From NCBI GenBank assembly GCA_902795275.1, contig CADBKQ010000010.1:1-64000 (forward strand): a DNA stretch of 64,000 nt, written 5' to 3'. How positions within the stretch are numbered: the stretch's first letter is position 1; each line of letters starts with the position of its first letter. Shown piece after piece: positions 43,250 to 50,882 of this stretch. A program made the position numbers and the translations under genes. A model generated the notes under the pieces. That model was not told the DNA's origin and ran no database searches. It saw only the letters and a list, made by a program, of their open reading frames with translations. The DNA comes from an uncultured Eubacteriales bacterium. GTDB taxonomy: Bacteria > Bacillota > Clostridia > Christensenellales > Aristaeellaceae.

Positions 43250-44050
43250 ATGAACAGAATCGGTGTGCGCTTTCTGGCGGCGCTGGGCGCGGTATGGCTC
43301 CTGGCGGGGTTTGCCGCGGCAAAAGGAGCCATGGGCTGGAAGAGCGTCCTGGCCGCATCCGCGGAGGAGGCGCCGCCGGATTTCCGGATGGAGGTGGTGT
43401 CGGTTTCCGTTTCAAAGCATCGGCAGAAGCGGGTGTTTCTGTATCATACCCATACCTGCGAAGCATACGAAATCGACCCGGACAACCGCTACGCCCAGAC
43501 GGAAAAATGGCGGACAGCGGATCAGCGATACAGCGTCGTTCGTGTTGGGGAAGAACTGAAAACGCTTTTGCAAAGCGCCGGCGTGTTCGTCACCCATGAC
43601 ACAACCGATTATGAATCGCCCCGCCTGTCCTCCGCCTACGCCCGTTCGCTGGAGGGATTAAAGAACGCGGCGGAGGCGGGCTACGACCTGTACATCGACC
43701 TGCACCGGGATTCCTATTCCAAGGGAAACGGGCCGAACACCGTGCCGGTGGACGGAACAGAAACCGCCCGCTTGCTCATCCTCATTGGCCAGGGAACGGG
43801 CAGCAGCCTGGATGAAAAGCCGGACTGGGAGAAAAACCAGCGGGCGGCGCAGATGATCGCGGACGCGCTGAATGAGCGGGCGGAAGGGCTTTGCCGGGGC
43901 GTTTCCCTGAAATCAGGAAGATACAACCAGCAGGCCGCAACGCCCAGCATGCTGATCGAGGTGGGAAACAACATGAACACCCTGCCGGAAGCGCTGGCGG
44001 CGGCGGAACCGCTGGCGCGGGCGATCTGCCGGTATCTGGATCGGCAGTAG
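43250..44050 (+). CDS. spoIIP: Stage II sporulation protein P, peptidoglycan amidase/endopeptidase
   Basis: This 266-residue membrane-anchored hydrolase thins the septal wall during engulfment, working with SpoIID and SpoIIM. An N-terminal hydrophobic anchor (about 7-24) is followed by the catalytic domain: VFLYHTHTCEAYEID (His ligands), DLYIDLHRDSYSKG, and the C-terminal MLIEVGNNMNTLPEAL. It is shorter than the B. subtilis protein, mostly in the linker. The ATG at 43250 has GAGGTGA five bases upstream; a GTG at 43241 is an alternative. It lies directly after gpr. Confidence 0.92.
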   Translation: MNRIGVRFLAALGAVWLLAGFAAAKGAMGWKSVLAASAEEAPPDFRMEVVSVSVSKHRQKRVFLYHTHTCEAYEIDPDNRYAQTEKWRTADQRYSVVRVGEELKTLLQSAGVFVTHDTTDYESPRLSSAYARSLEGLKNAAEAGYDLYIDLHRDSYSKGNGPNTVPVDGTETARLLILIGQGTGSSLDEKPDWEKNQRAAQMIADALNERAEGLCRGVSLKSGRYNQQAATPSMLIEVGNNMNTLPEALAAAEPLARAICRYLDRQ

Positions 44051-44053
44051 CAT

Positions 44054-44082
44054 TTGCATCCCGCCTCCTTTTATGCTATACT
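44054..44082 (+). promoter_or_regulatory. Promoter of the membrane protein-murI pair
   Basis: TTGCAT (44054-44059) and TATACT (44077-44082) have a 17-base spacer, 51 bases before the next start. Confidence 0.75.
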
Positions 44083-44133
44083 GAGAAGGACATCAGCCGC
44101 GGGCTGGCATTCGGATGAAAGGGAGTACCGGCG

Positions 44134-44730
44134 ATGAAAGGGTTCTGCGTGCGGGAAATGCGGAGGGAATACCGGGGTATGACATGGCTGTATACCGGAT
44201 CGGCCATGCTTTTCCTGCTGGCCATGGCCTGCCTGGGCGCGGTGATGCGCGCGCGGGGAGCGGACGAGCGGCTCAGGATGGCGCTGATCGGCCTGGATGC
44301 CGTGGCGCTGCTGACGCTGCTGGGGCTGCACCTGATTCTCACCGACGAAAAGAACCTGATCAAAAAAACGCCCTTCGGAGGACACCTGCGTTCCCTGGGC
44401 GACCCGAAGGAGATCATGCGCCAAATCGACGAAGGCGCATACAAGCGGTTTGAGACCTATTCCTCCTTCGCTCTGCTGGACGGTTGGCTGATGCTGTTTT
44501 ATACCGACGGCTGGCGGTATGAGCCCCGCCGGGTGTGCGCCCGCCCGATCCGGAAACAGGATATCCGCGCGGCGGAAGCGCTGACGGATGAACCGGCGAA
44601 CGAATCCGGCCGCGTGCGCGTCTGCCTGGCGCTGAAGGACGGCAGGGTGTATGATTTCTTTCTGTATCAGCGGCGGGAACTGGAAACCCTGCGGGTCTGG
44701 CTGAAAGAGCAGGAGCAGACGGCGTTATGA
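44134..44730 (+). CDS. Membrane protein of unknown function upstream of murI
   Basis: This 198-residue protein has two membrane segments (about 17-37 and 47-68) and a soluble C-terminal domain with strand-rich text (FALLDGWLMLFYTDGWRYEP, VCLALKDGRVYDFFLYQ). The soluble part recalls small PH-like or YcxB-like domains, but I cannot assign it. It is coupled to murI by ATGA, so it may have a wall-related role. AAAGGGA lies about nine bases before the ATG. Confidence 0.75.
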   Translation: MKGFCVREMRREYRGMTWLYTGSAMLFLLAMACLGAVMRARGADERLRMALIGLDAVALLTLLGLHLILTDEKNLIKKTPFGGHLRSLGDPKEIMRQIDEGAYKRFETYSSFALLDGWLMLFYTDGWRYEPRRVCARPIRKQDIRAAEALTDEPANESGRVRVCLALKDGRVYDFFLYQRRELETLRVWLKEQEQTAL

Positions 44731-45509
44731 GTGATTGCAAAAGTTATCTTCCCGCTTCGCCCATCGGCATGTTCGACAGCGGCGTGGGCGGCATCAGCGT
44801 GCTGCGGGAAGCGGTCAGGCTGCTGCCGAACGAACGCTTTGTTTTTTACGGCGACACCAAGAACGCTCCTTACGGCACGAAGCCCCGGGAAGAAGTATTG
44901 GCCCTGTCCCGGCAGGTGGTGAGGGAACTGCTCGGCAGGGGCGTCAAGGCCATTGTGATCGCCTGCAACACCGCCACCAGCGCGGCGGCGGCAGCCCTGC
45001 GGGCGGAGTATGCCGACCTGCCCATCGTCGCCATGGAACCGGCGCTGAAACCGGCCTCCCTGCTGCACCGGGACGGGGTGGTGCTGTCGCTGGCCACGCC
45101 GGGTACCATCGCGGGGGAAAAGTACGCGCATCTGTATTCGCTTTACGGCGAGGGCGTGATCTCCGTGCCGTGTCCCGGGCTGATGGAATTTGTGGAGCGG
45201 GGGCAGCTAAGCGGCCCTGAGCTGACGGCGTATTTCCAAAATCTGTTTGCGCCGTATCGGGACAAGCATGTGGAAGCGGTTGTGCTGGGGTGTACGCATT
45301 ATTCTTTCCTGAAAAAATCCATCGCCGCGTTCTATCCCGGCGTTCCGCTGCTGGACGGCAATGAGGGCACGGTGCGCCAGCTTCGCAGGCGTTTGGAAGC
45401 CCTGAATCTGCTTGCCCCGCCCGACGCCAAAGGCGGCGTGGAGCTGCTTTCTTCCGGCGGAAAAGCGCCGGTCGAACGGATGAAAGCGCTGCTGAACGCG
45501 GAACTGTGA
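44727..45509 (+). CDS. murI: Glutamate racemase
   Basis: This 260-residue enzyme makes D-glutamate for peptidoglycan. The two catalytic cysteines are Cys80 in IACNTATSAA and Cys189 in LGCTHYSFL. IGMFDSGVGGISVLRE at the N-terminus and YGDTKNAPYGTKP are family motifs. Length is typical. It overlaps the upstream membrane-protein gene by four bases. Confidence 0.97.
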   Translation: MSDCKSYLPASPIGMFDSGVGGISVLREAVRLLPNERFVFYGDTKNAPYGTKPREEVLALSRQVVRELLGRGVKAIVIACNTATSAAAAALRAEYADLPIVAMEPALKPASLLHRDGVVLSLATPGTIAGEKYAHLYSLYGEGVISVPCPGLMEFVERGQLSGPELTAYFQNLFAPYRDKHVEAVVLGCTHYSFLKKSIAAFYPGVPLLDGNEGTVRQLRRRLEALNLLAPPDAKGGVELLSSGGKAPVERMKALLNAEL

Positions 45510-45598
45510 TTCCTGCCCGGAAGCAAGAAACGTATCATTCCGCATGATTTGAATCCTTACCGGAACATGTGTTTATTATCGTCTTTCTCGGAAGGGGT

Positions 45599-45641
45599 CT
45601 GGGGGAACCGCTCTTTGGACGCCAAAGAGTGGTTCCCCCAG
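45599..45641. repeat. 20-base-pair perfect-type palindrome between murI and degV
   Basis: The sequence 45599-45618 (CTGGGGGAACC then GCTCTTTGG) is the inverted complement of 45622-45641 (CCAAAGAGT then GGTTCCCCCAG), with one G-T pair and a three-base loop ACG. There is no T run after it, so it is not a standard terminator. It may be a copy of a dispersed palindromic repeat or a structured RNA element. It fills most of the non-promoter part of the 255-base gap. Confidence 0.85.
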
Positions 45642-45696
45642 AAATCCATGATCGTAACACTCTCTAAAATAAAGGTAAACAAATCAAAAGAATGTG

Positions 45697-45725
45697 TTGA
45701 TTTTTTTTACAAAACAAGGTACAAT
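45697..45725 (+). promoter_or_regulatory. Promoter of the DegV-family gene
   Basis: TTGATT (45697-45702) and TACAAT (45720-45725) have a 17-base spacer, about 40 bases before the start. Confidence 0.7.
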
Positions 45726-45764
45726 AAAACTGTAATGCCGAAGATTAGGAAGGTGAAAGCCGGA

Positions 45765-46643
45765 ATGGATCAGACCTATGTGTTCATGACCGACAGCGAC
45801 AGCGACCTGCTTTATTCCATCGCTGACGAAAAACATATTCCCGTGGTTCGCATGCCCTATACGCTGGACGGAAAAGAATACTTGGACGACAACGGCCGCG
45901 GCGGGGTGGAGAAGGATTTCTTCCGCCGGATGCGGGAAGGCGCGTGTCCCAACACGTCCCTGCTGCCCACGGAAACGTATCTGGAGTATTTTGAGCCGAT
46001 TCTCAAGGAAAAAGATTTGCTGTTCGTCGCTTTTTCCTCCCAGATGAGCTCCACCATCAACAACATTTACGAAGCCCGGGAACAGCTTTTGAAAAAGTAT
46101 CCCGAGCGGAAGTTCACCGTGGTGGACACCCTCAGCATTTCCGGGCCGATGACGCTGCTGCTGCTGGGCGCGCACGCGCTGTATGAGCAGGGCAAGCCGA
46201 TGGACGAAGTGGAAAAATGGCTGCTGGACAACCGGATGCGCTGCCATGCCTGGCTGACGGTAGGCGACCTGAAATACCTGGCCCGGGGCGGACGCATTTC
46301 CTCCACGAGCGCGCTGTTCGGCTCCGTGCTGGATATCAAGCCCATCATCTGCATGGGCAAGGGCGGCAAGCTGGACCCCGTGGAAAAGGTGCAGGGCAGG
46401 AAAAAAGCGCTGCGCGCCATCGTGGACCATACGGCGGAATACATCGAGCATCCCGAGGAGCAAACGGTGCTCATCCTCCAGGGCGACGTGAAGGACGACG
46501 CGGACAAGCTGGCCGAAATGCTGCGCCAGCGCATTCCGCAGATCAAGGAGATCCGCATCCAGATCATCGGCCCGGTCATCGGTGCCCACTGCGGCCCCGG
46601 CACCCTGGCCTGCTGCTTTATGGGCAAGGAGCGCAAAATCTGA
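45765..46643 (+). CDS. DegV family fatty-acid-binding protein
   Basis: This 292-residue cytoplasmic protein is of the DegV/FakB fold. FakB proteins present fatty acids to the kinase FakA for phosphorylation. Motifs are FMTDSDSDLLY at the N-terminus, ACPNTSLLPTETYLEYF, VAFSSQMSSTINN (the ligand Ser/Thr loop), and the second domain WLTVGDLKYLARGGRISSTS, IGAHCGPGTLACCFMG. The ATG at 45765 has AAGGTG nine bases upstream; the longer ORF from 45549 crosses the palindrome and promoter. It is monocistronic. Confidence 0.93.
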   Translation: MDQTYVFMTDSDSDLLYSIADEKHIPVVRMPYTLDGKEYLDDNGRGGVEKDFFRRMREGACPNTSLLPTETYLEYFEPILKEKDLLFVAFSSQMSSTINNIYEAREQLLKKYPERKFTVVDTLSISGPMTLLLLGAHALYEQGKPMDEVEKWLLDNRMRCHAWLTVGDLKYLARGGRISSTSALFGSVLDIKPIICMGKGGKLDPVEKVQGRKKALRAIVDHTAEYIEHPEEQTVLILQGDVKDDADKLAEMLRQRIPQIKEIRIQIIGPVIGAHCGPGTLACCFMGKERKI

Positions 46644-46662
46644 ACCGCACAGAGTTTTCCTC

Positions 46663-46692
46663 CCCTTCTTTCCACCGAAAGAAGGGTTTTTT
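46663..46692 (+). terminator. Terminator after the DegV gene
   Basis: CCCTTCTTTC (46663-46672) pairs perfectly with GAAAGAAGGG (46677-46686) across CACC, followed by TTTTTT. Confidence 0.95.
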
Positions 46693-46707
46693 CGTTGTGA
46701 ACATACA

Positions 46708-46749
46708 TTGACAAATAGATGCGTTCTGATTAGAATACAATAGAATCAG
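46708..46749 (+). promoter_or_regulatory. Promoter of the VanW-TetR unit with an inverted repeat over the -10
   Basis: TTGACA (46708-46713) and TAGAAT (46731-46736) have a 17-base spacer. CTGATT (46726-46731) and AATCAG (46744-46749) are inverted repeats flanking the -10 and the likely start site. As the downstream unit includes a TetR-type repressor, this could be its own operator; that is inference. Confidence 0.65.
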
Positions 46750-46779
46750 GTTTGTTTATGAACGTGAAAGGAAAAGCCG

Positions 46780-48393
46780 ATGTCTGAGAACAAGCATGAT
46801 GATTCCGCTCCCCTGCGGCCCCGCTACCCGGAGGGCGGAGAACAGCCCGTTTTTCGCCGCGTTACGGAAAGCCGGGCGCCATATCCGGATCAGGTGTACC
46901 AGCCGCCCGCCCAGCCGCAGAGAGCGCCCACCCAGCCGCAAAGAGCGCCCGCGTGGGCGCAGGGCGGCGCGCCGCGGCGTTCGCGGCATACGGTGCTGTG
47001 GGCGCTGGCCGCGCTGCTCGCTTTTGCGGCCCTGTGCCTGATGGGGTTTTATGCCGTTTCGCTTTACCAGGCTTACCCGCTGTTTCGCCAGAAAGCGGCA
47101 ATCCTGGCTCGGAACACGTTTGCCCCAGGGATTTATGTGGATCACGTGTCCATCGGCGGCATGACGCGGCAGGAGGCGGAAGCCGCCCTGAAAAGCCAGA
47201 GCCAGCAAAGCGACAATTCCCTTTGGATACGGCTGCATGTGGACGGCCTGGACTGGACGATCACGCCGGGCGAAGTGCCCATTCAGCGGAACATTGCCGC
47301 CGTGCTGGACACGGCGTATGCCATCGGCCGCCAGGGCTCCCGGGAAACCATCGCCACCGCTACCACGCCCTTTGACTACCGCTACGCCCACCTTTACCAC
47401 ACCAACACGGCGAAGGTCCATCTGTATACCTCCGTCACCTATGACCCGGAAAACGTGCGCGCTTTCGTGCGGATGGTGGAGCAGCGGGTGAACCGCACGG
47501 CGCAGGACGCGCAGATTGCCACCTTCGATTTTGGACGCCGCGTTTTCACCTTTACGGACGAGCGTCCGGGCGCGAAGCTGGACACTGATGATTTGTACCG
47601 CCGGATCACCGCCGCCCTGGACAGGCATGAGTACACGGGAACCATTACCGCGTCCACGGAAACGGTGACGCCGAAGGTAACGAAGGTGGAACTGATGAAC
47701 ACCTTCACCTGCGTTTCCACGTTCAGGACGCGGTTTACCTCCGATAAAAACCGCACCGCCAACATCCGCCTGGCTGCGCAAGCGGTCAACGGCACAGCGG
47801 TGATGCCGGGGGAGACGTTTTCCTTCAATCAGGCCACCGGCCAGCGGACGAAGGAGAAGGGCTACCAGCCCGCCGCGGCCATCGCCGGGGGCGCAACCGT
47901 GGAGGAGGTGGGCGGCGGGGTCTGCCAGGTATCCAGCACGCTGTTCAACGCCGCCGCTATGGCGAACCTGACGATCGTGGAGCGTTCGCCCCACGCCTGG
48001 CCCAGCAATTATGTGGATGCCGGGCGGGACGCGACGGTCAACTGGCCCGACCTGGATTTCAAATTCCGCAACGATAAAACCACGCCGGTGTTTCTGGTGG
48101 CCTTCTGCGAAAACAGCGACTGCGTGGTGGAAATCTACGGGGCGGCGCTGGAAACCGGCGTCAGCATCGAGTTGGCGACGAACGTCGTCAATGTCACCGA
48201 GCCGCCGGTTTCGCCGCTGTACGAAAACAATCCCACTCTGGAGCACAATACCACCCGGGAAAAAATCAAGGCAAGAACGGGCTACGACGTGGAAACCTAC
48301 CAGGTTTTCGTGCAGAACGGCAGGGAAACCGGGCGCAAGCTGCTGTGCGTTTCCCGCTACCCGATGGTGCAGCAGGTGATTGAATATAATTGA
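46780..48393 (+). CDS. VanW family membrane-anchored protein with peptidoglycan-binding-like domain
   Basis: This 537-residue protein has a Pro/Gln-rich cytoplasmic N-terminus with short repeats (PPAQPQRAPTQPQRAP) and a single membrane segment (about 72-92). An external PG_binding_4-like region follows (about 110-290, FAPGIYVDHVSIGGMTRQEA). The VanW domain is at about 320-440: MPGETFSFNQATGQRTKEKG, then GGGVCQVSSTLFNAAAMANL. VanW proteins accompany some vancomycin-resistance and wall genes, but their reaction is not established. No other van genes are nearby. It is co-transcribed with a TetR gene 18 bases downstream. Confidence 0.9.
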   Translation: MSENKHDDSAPLRPRYPEGGEQPVFRRVTESRAPYPDQVYQPPAQPQRAPTQPQRAPAWAQGGAPRRSRHTVLWALAALLAFAALCLMGFYAVSLYQAYPLFRQKAAILARNTFAPGIYVDHVSIGGMTRQEAEAALKSQSQQSDNSLWIRLHVDGLDWTITPGEVPIQRNIAAVLDTAYAIGRQGSRETIATATTPFDYRYAHLYHTNTAKVHLYTSVTYDPENVRAFVRMVEQRVNRTAQDAQIATFDFGRRVFTFTDERPGAKLDTDDLYRRITAALDRHEYTGTITASTETVTPKVTKVELMNTFTCVSTFRTRFTSDKNRTANIRLAAQAVNGTAVMPGETFSFNQATGQRTKEKGYQPAAAIAGGATVEEVGGGVCQVSSTLFNAAAMANLTIVERSPHAWPSNYVDAGRDATVNWPDLDFKFRNDKTTPVFLVAFCENSDCVVEIYGAALETGVSIELATNVVNVTEPPVSPLYENNPTLEHNTTREKIKARTGYDVETYQVFVQNGRETGRKLLCVSRYPMVQQVIEYN

Positions 48394-48411
48394 TGCAAGG
48401 GGAGAACAACT

Positions 48412-49104
48412 GTGCTGAAAGGCGATTTGAAAAAGCAGGCGATTCTTGACACGGCGGAAAAGCTGTTTTTTGAAAAGGGCTATGTGAAAACCACCATCCA
48501 GGATTTCCTGGCGGCGCTGGATTGCAGCAAGGGCAGCTTCTATCACCATTTCGATTCCAAATTGCAGGTGCTTGCCGAGCTGTGCCGCCAGAAGGCCGCC
48601 GCGGGCTATGTGAAGTATCAGCTTCAGCATTATGACAAGCCCCTGCAGCAGCTCAACAGCCTGATTTACTGCGCCATGCCCTTCCGGGAAACCGAAGAAA
48701 AAACGCTTGCCCTCCTCATTCCGTTGACGGGAATGACCGATGGCAAGCTGGTGCTGGACGCTATGCTGGACGCGCAGAAGGAAGAATTCTTTCCCGAGCT
48801 GTGCCGCCTGCTGGACATGCTGAAAGAAAAAGGCGTCGTGTATTATTCGCAGCCCATGCTGCCCGAAATTCTGTGGGATTCTTACTCCGCCGTCTACCGC
48901 AGGCTGATGCAGGAGGCCATTTCCATCCGCGGCGGGGGCGGCACCGGCACGGCGATTCAGCTGATCGAGGCGGAGCGCTTTCTGTGGGAACGGCTGCTGG
49001 ACGCGCCGTTCGGCTCCATCGAATTGATTCGCGCCGACGAAGCGCTGCGAACCATCAGCCACGCCCTGTCCAGGGTGAAGCGCCTGGAAAGCGCTCAGGA
49101 ATAA
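48412..49104 (+). CDS. TetR/AcrR family transcriptional regulator
   Basis: This 230-residue regulator has an N-terminal helix-turn-helix (AILDTAEKLFFEKGYVKTTI, then CSKGSFYHHFDSKLQVL), typical of TetR DNA-binding domains. The ligand-binding C-terminal domain is diverged. Start is GTG 48412, with AAGGGGA about nine bases upstream. It lies behind the VanW gene and may repress the shared promoter at 46708, where an inverted repeat covers the -10. The inducer is unknown. Confidence 0.9.
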   Translation: MLKGDLKKQAILDTAEKLFFEKGYVKTTIQDFLAALDCSKGSFYHHFDSKLQVLAELCRQKAAAGYVKYQLQHYDKPLQQLNSLIYCAMPFRETEEKTLALLIPLTGMTDGKLVLDAMLDAQKEEFFPELCRLLDMLKEKGVVYYSQPMLPEILWDSYSAVYRRLMQEAISIRGGGGTGTAIQLIEAERFLWERLLDAPFGSIELIRADEALRTISHALSRVKRLESAQE

Positions 49105-49107
49105 AGC

Positions 49108-49521
49108 TTATTCAACAACGAGCCTGACGAGCATGCCTGTGCCTTCCACCGTGGCCTGGTTCAGCCGATGGAAGGCTTCGGGCAGGTAATCCCTGGTTTC
49201 TTCTTTGCGCTGGGACAGATAACGTTCCAGCGCTTCTTTTGCGCTTCGGAAGGCTTCCGCGTCTTTCGCCCTGACCAGGATGATTTCCCGGCCGCTGAGG
49301 GTGTCGCTGTCCCGGAGAAAGACGGCTTCCGTATAATCGTCAGGCGCGATGCCGGTCAGGTCTTCCAGGTCTTCCGCGGTATAGGCGATGAAGGCGTCGG
49401 GGCCGGAGAAATACTGCCTGGCCGTTTCCTCCAGCGACAGTTGCTGTTCCGGCGCCGCCTGGCAGCCAATCAGCAGAAGCAGCGACAGAAGCAATAAAAC
49501 CGAAAACAATCCTTTTTTCAC
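49108..49521 (-). CDS. Small lipoprotein, DUF4358-like
   Basis: This 137-residue lipoprotein has a signal peptide that ends in a clear lipobox (LLLLIGCQAAPEQ). The rest is a compact domain (TARQYFSGPDAFIAYTAEDL, REIILVRAKDAEAFRSAKEA) like the DUF4358 proteins of Clostridia, which have no known function. Start is GTG 49521, sharing four bases (GTGA) with the stop of the SGNH hydrolase gene; GGAGGA lies about six bases upstream. It shows that this organism does make lipoproteins, in contrast to its lipobox-free transport binding proteins. Confidence 0.85.
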   Translation of the reverse strand: MKKGLFSVLLLLSLLLLIGCQAAPEQQLSLEETARQYFSGPDAFIAYTAEDLEDLTGIAPDDYTEAVFLRDSDTLSGREIILVRAKDAEAFRSAKEALERYLSQRKEETRDYLPEAFHRLNQATVEGTGMLVRLVVE

Positions 49522-50261
49522 GGCACATCCTCCGGCACCCACAAGCCTTGGTCATACTGGCTTTGGGCGTAATCCAGCAGTGCTTGCACCCACAGCTCCA
49601 GCGCCTCGGCTTTCAAGTGATATTTCCCGTCGCTGGCATAGCTGCTTTTCAGATAGCCTTCCTCATCCTTCATCGGGGAGGCGATGTCGATATAAGGCAC
49701 GTTCCGAAGCAGGCAGAGCCCTTTCAGGGCGGCGTTGTATTCATCCCACATCGTCCGGTAATCCTGATGCTTGCAGAACGACTTGGTAACGGGCGTCAGG
49801 GACAGGAAAATCAGCTCTGTTTTTGGCGCGTGCTTTTGGGCGAGATCAATAATGCGGGTATCGTAGTCCATCCCTTTTTCGATGGTTTTGCCGATGTAAT
49901 CGTTCACGCCCAGGAGAATCAGGGCCTTGGTGGGCTGCCGTTCTTTCAGAATTTCCCAGAGGGGCATTTCCTTCCCTTTCAGCTTCAGGTTGGCTTTCTC
50001 GGGCAGCAGGTTCTTTCGGCTGGCGGTATACAGGCAGTAGCTTTGCGCCGTCAGAAATTTCACATCGGGAAAGAAGCCGGGACGCTCCTGCTGTTCCCTC
50101 CGCACATATCCTTTCAGCTGGTCCGTGATGGAGTCGCCGATAAAAAACGCGCCCTTGTAATAGGATGATAATTGATCGCGCGTCAGCGTTTCCGCTTCCC
50201 CGGAAAATAGAAAACCGGCCAGCAGAAGAAGCAGCATCGCAGCCGCCGTCCGCCTTTTCAT
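49518..50261 (-). CDS. Exported SGNH/GDSL hydrolase
   Basis: This protein of about 247 residues has a signal peptide (about 1-23). SGNH-fold blocks are FFIGDSITDQLKGYV (nucleophile Ser in GDSI), LILLGVNDYIGK (block III Asn) and SDGKYHLKAEALELW (Asp and His). Enzymes of this fold remove acyl or acetyl groups, often from wall sugars. Two ATG codons are possible, 50273 and 50261. The second is used because GAAGGG lies 12 bases before it and directly against the first. It is coupled to the DUF4358-like lipoprotein gene. Confidence 0.88.
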   Translation of the reverse strand: MKRRTAAAMLLLLLAGFLFSGEAETLTRDQLSSYYKGAFFIGDSITDQLKGYVRREQQERPGFFPDVKFLTAQSYCLYTASRKNLLPEKANLKLKGKEMPLWEILKERQPTKALILLGVNDYIGKTIEKGMDYDTRIIDLAQKHAPKTELIFLSLTPVTKSFCKHQDYRTMWDEYNAALKGLCLLRNVPYIDIASPMKDEEGYLKSSYASDGKYHLKAEALELWVQALLDYAQSQYDQGLWVPEDVP

Positions 50262-50290
50262 GTGTGCCTTCATCCCTTCTCAAGCCATAA

Positions 50291-50319
50291 AGAAAAGCCG
50301 CCGGCTTTGCACCGGCGGC
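50291..50319 (-). terminator. Terminator of the ferredoxin gene
   Basis: On the minus strand GCCGCCGG pairs with CCGGCGGC, followed by TTTTCT. It lies directly after the ferredoxin stop. Confidence 0.9.
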
Positions 50320-50332
50320 ATCGTTTGACGGA

Positions 50333-50503
50333 TTATTCCTGGGCAGGAGCGCCAACGGGGCAGGTTTCAGCGCAGACGCCGCATTCGATGCACTTGTCGG
50401 GATCGATGACGTACTTGCCGTCGCCTTCAGAGATCGCTTCCTGGGGGCATTCCGCAGCGCAGGCGCCGCAGGCGATGCATTCATCAGAAATCTTGTAAGC
50501 CAT
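50333..50503 (-). CDS. 2[4Fe-4S] ferredoxin
   Basis: This is a 56-residue clostridial-type ferredoxin, too short for most ORF lists. Two cluster motifs are intact: Cys9-x2-Cys12-x2-Cys15-x3-Cys19-Pro (CIACGACAAECP) and Cys38-x2-Cys41-x2-Cys44-x3-Cys48-Pro (CIECGVCAETCP). It carries electrons at low potential in anaerobic metabolism, for example with pyruvate:ferredoxin oxidoreductase or hydrogenase. GGAGGTG lies seven bases upstream. It has its own strong promoter and terminator, which fits abundant expression. Confidence 0.97.
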   Translation of the reverse strand: MAYKISDECIACGACAAECPQEAISEGDGKYVIDPDKCIECGVCAETCPVGAPAQE

Positions 50504-50546
50504 ATAATTGCACCTCCATGATTGATCGTGTTTTCACGTCATTGGT

Positions 50547-50575
50547 ATCATATCATTATCCGAAAAACATTGCAA
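50547..50575 (-). promoter_or_regulatory. Promoter of the ferredoxin gene
   Basis: On the minus strand TTGCAA (50570-50575) and TATGAT (50547-50552) have a 17-base spacer. The bases from 50576 to 50721 are AT-rich without a gene; they include a short direct repeat (GGGAAGAATAATCG near 50627 and GGGAGAATAATCG near 50657). Confidence 0.8.
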
Positions 50576-50721
50576 GTACGGAAGCATAGATTTGTACAAA
50601 ATTCATAAATTGTTCATGCTTAAAATGGGAAGAATAATCGTTAGGATTTCCTTACTGGGAGAATAATCGGCTGCATTCCTGTACAATGTGGGAAAACGAA
50701 AACCGATAATAACAAAAAGAG

Positions 50722-50882
50722 GGCGTGTCCACACAGCCCGAAATGACGTGGATTTTGAGATGGTTTTTTCGTCAGGCGAGGCGCGTTTCCGCAGGAATAC
50801 TGGATCGTATTTCAAGGAAACGCAACAAAGCATGGCGGAAAAACAGCCAAAATACACCATTGAGCGGTTGTGCGAACACGCC
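50722..50882. repeat. 161-base element with imperfect terminal inverted repeats (MITE-like)
   Basis: GGCGTGTCCACACAGCC (50722-50738) and GGTTGTGCGAACACGCC (50866-50882) are inverted repeats matching at 14 of 17 positions. The interior has no complete gene; an 85-residue minus-strand ORF across it lacks any recognisable domain. The element ends exactly at the stop codon of the L,D-transpeptidase gene. It looks like a small non-autonomous mobile element or other dispersed repeat. Target-site duplication is not obvious. Confidence 0.6.

Noticed and set aside
46780..49104. Vancomycin-resistance cluster because of VanW
   Set aside because: VanW-domain proteins are common in Clostridia without resistance; no vanHAX, vanRS or other van genes are in the window.
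50603..50860. 85-codon minus-strand ORF before the ferredoxin gene
   Set aside because: It crosses the inverted-repeat element, has no ribosome-binding site and no domain; better explained as part of a repeat.
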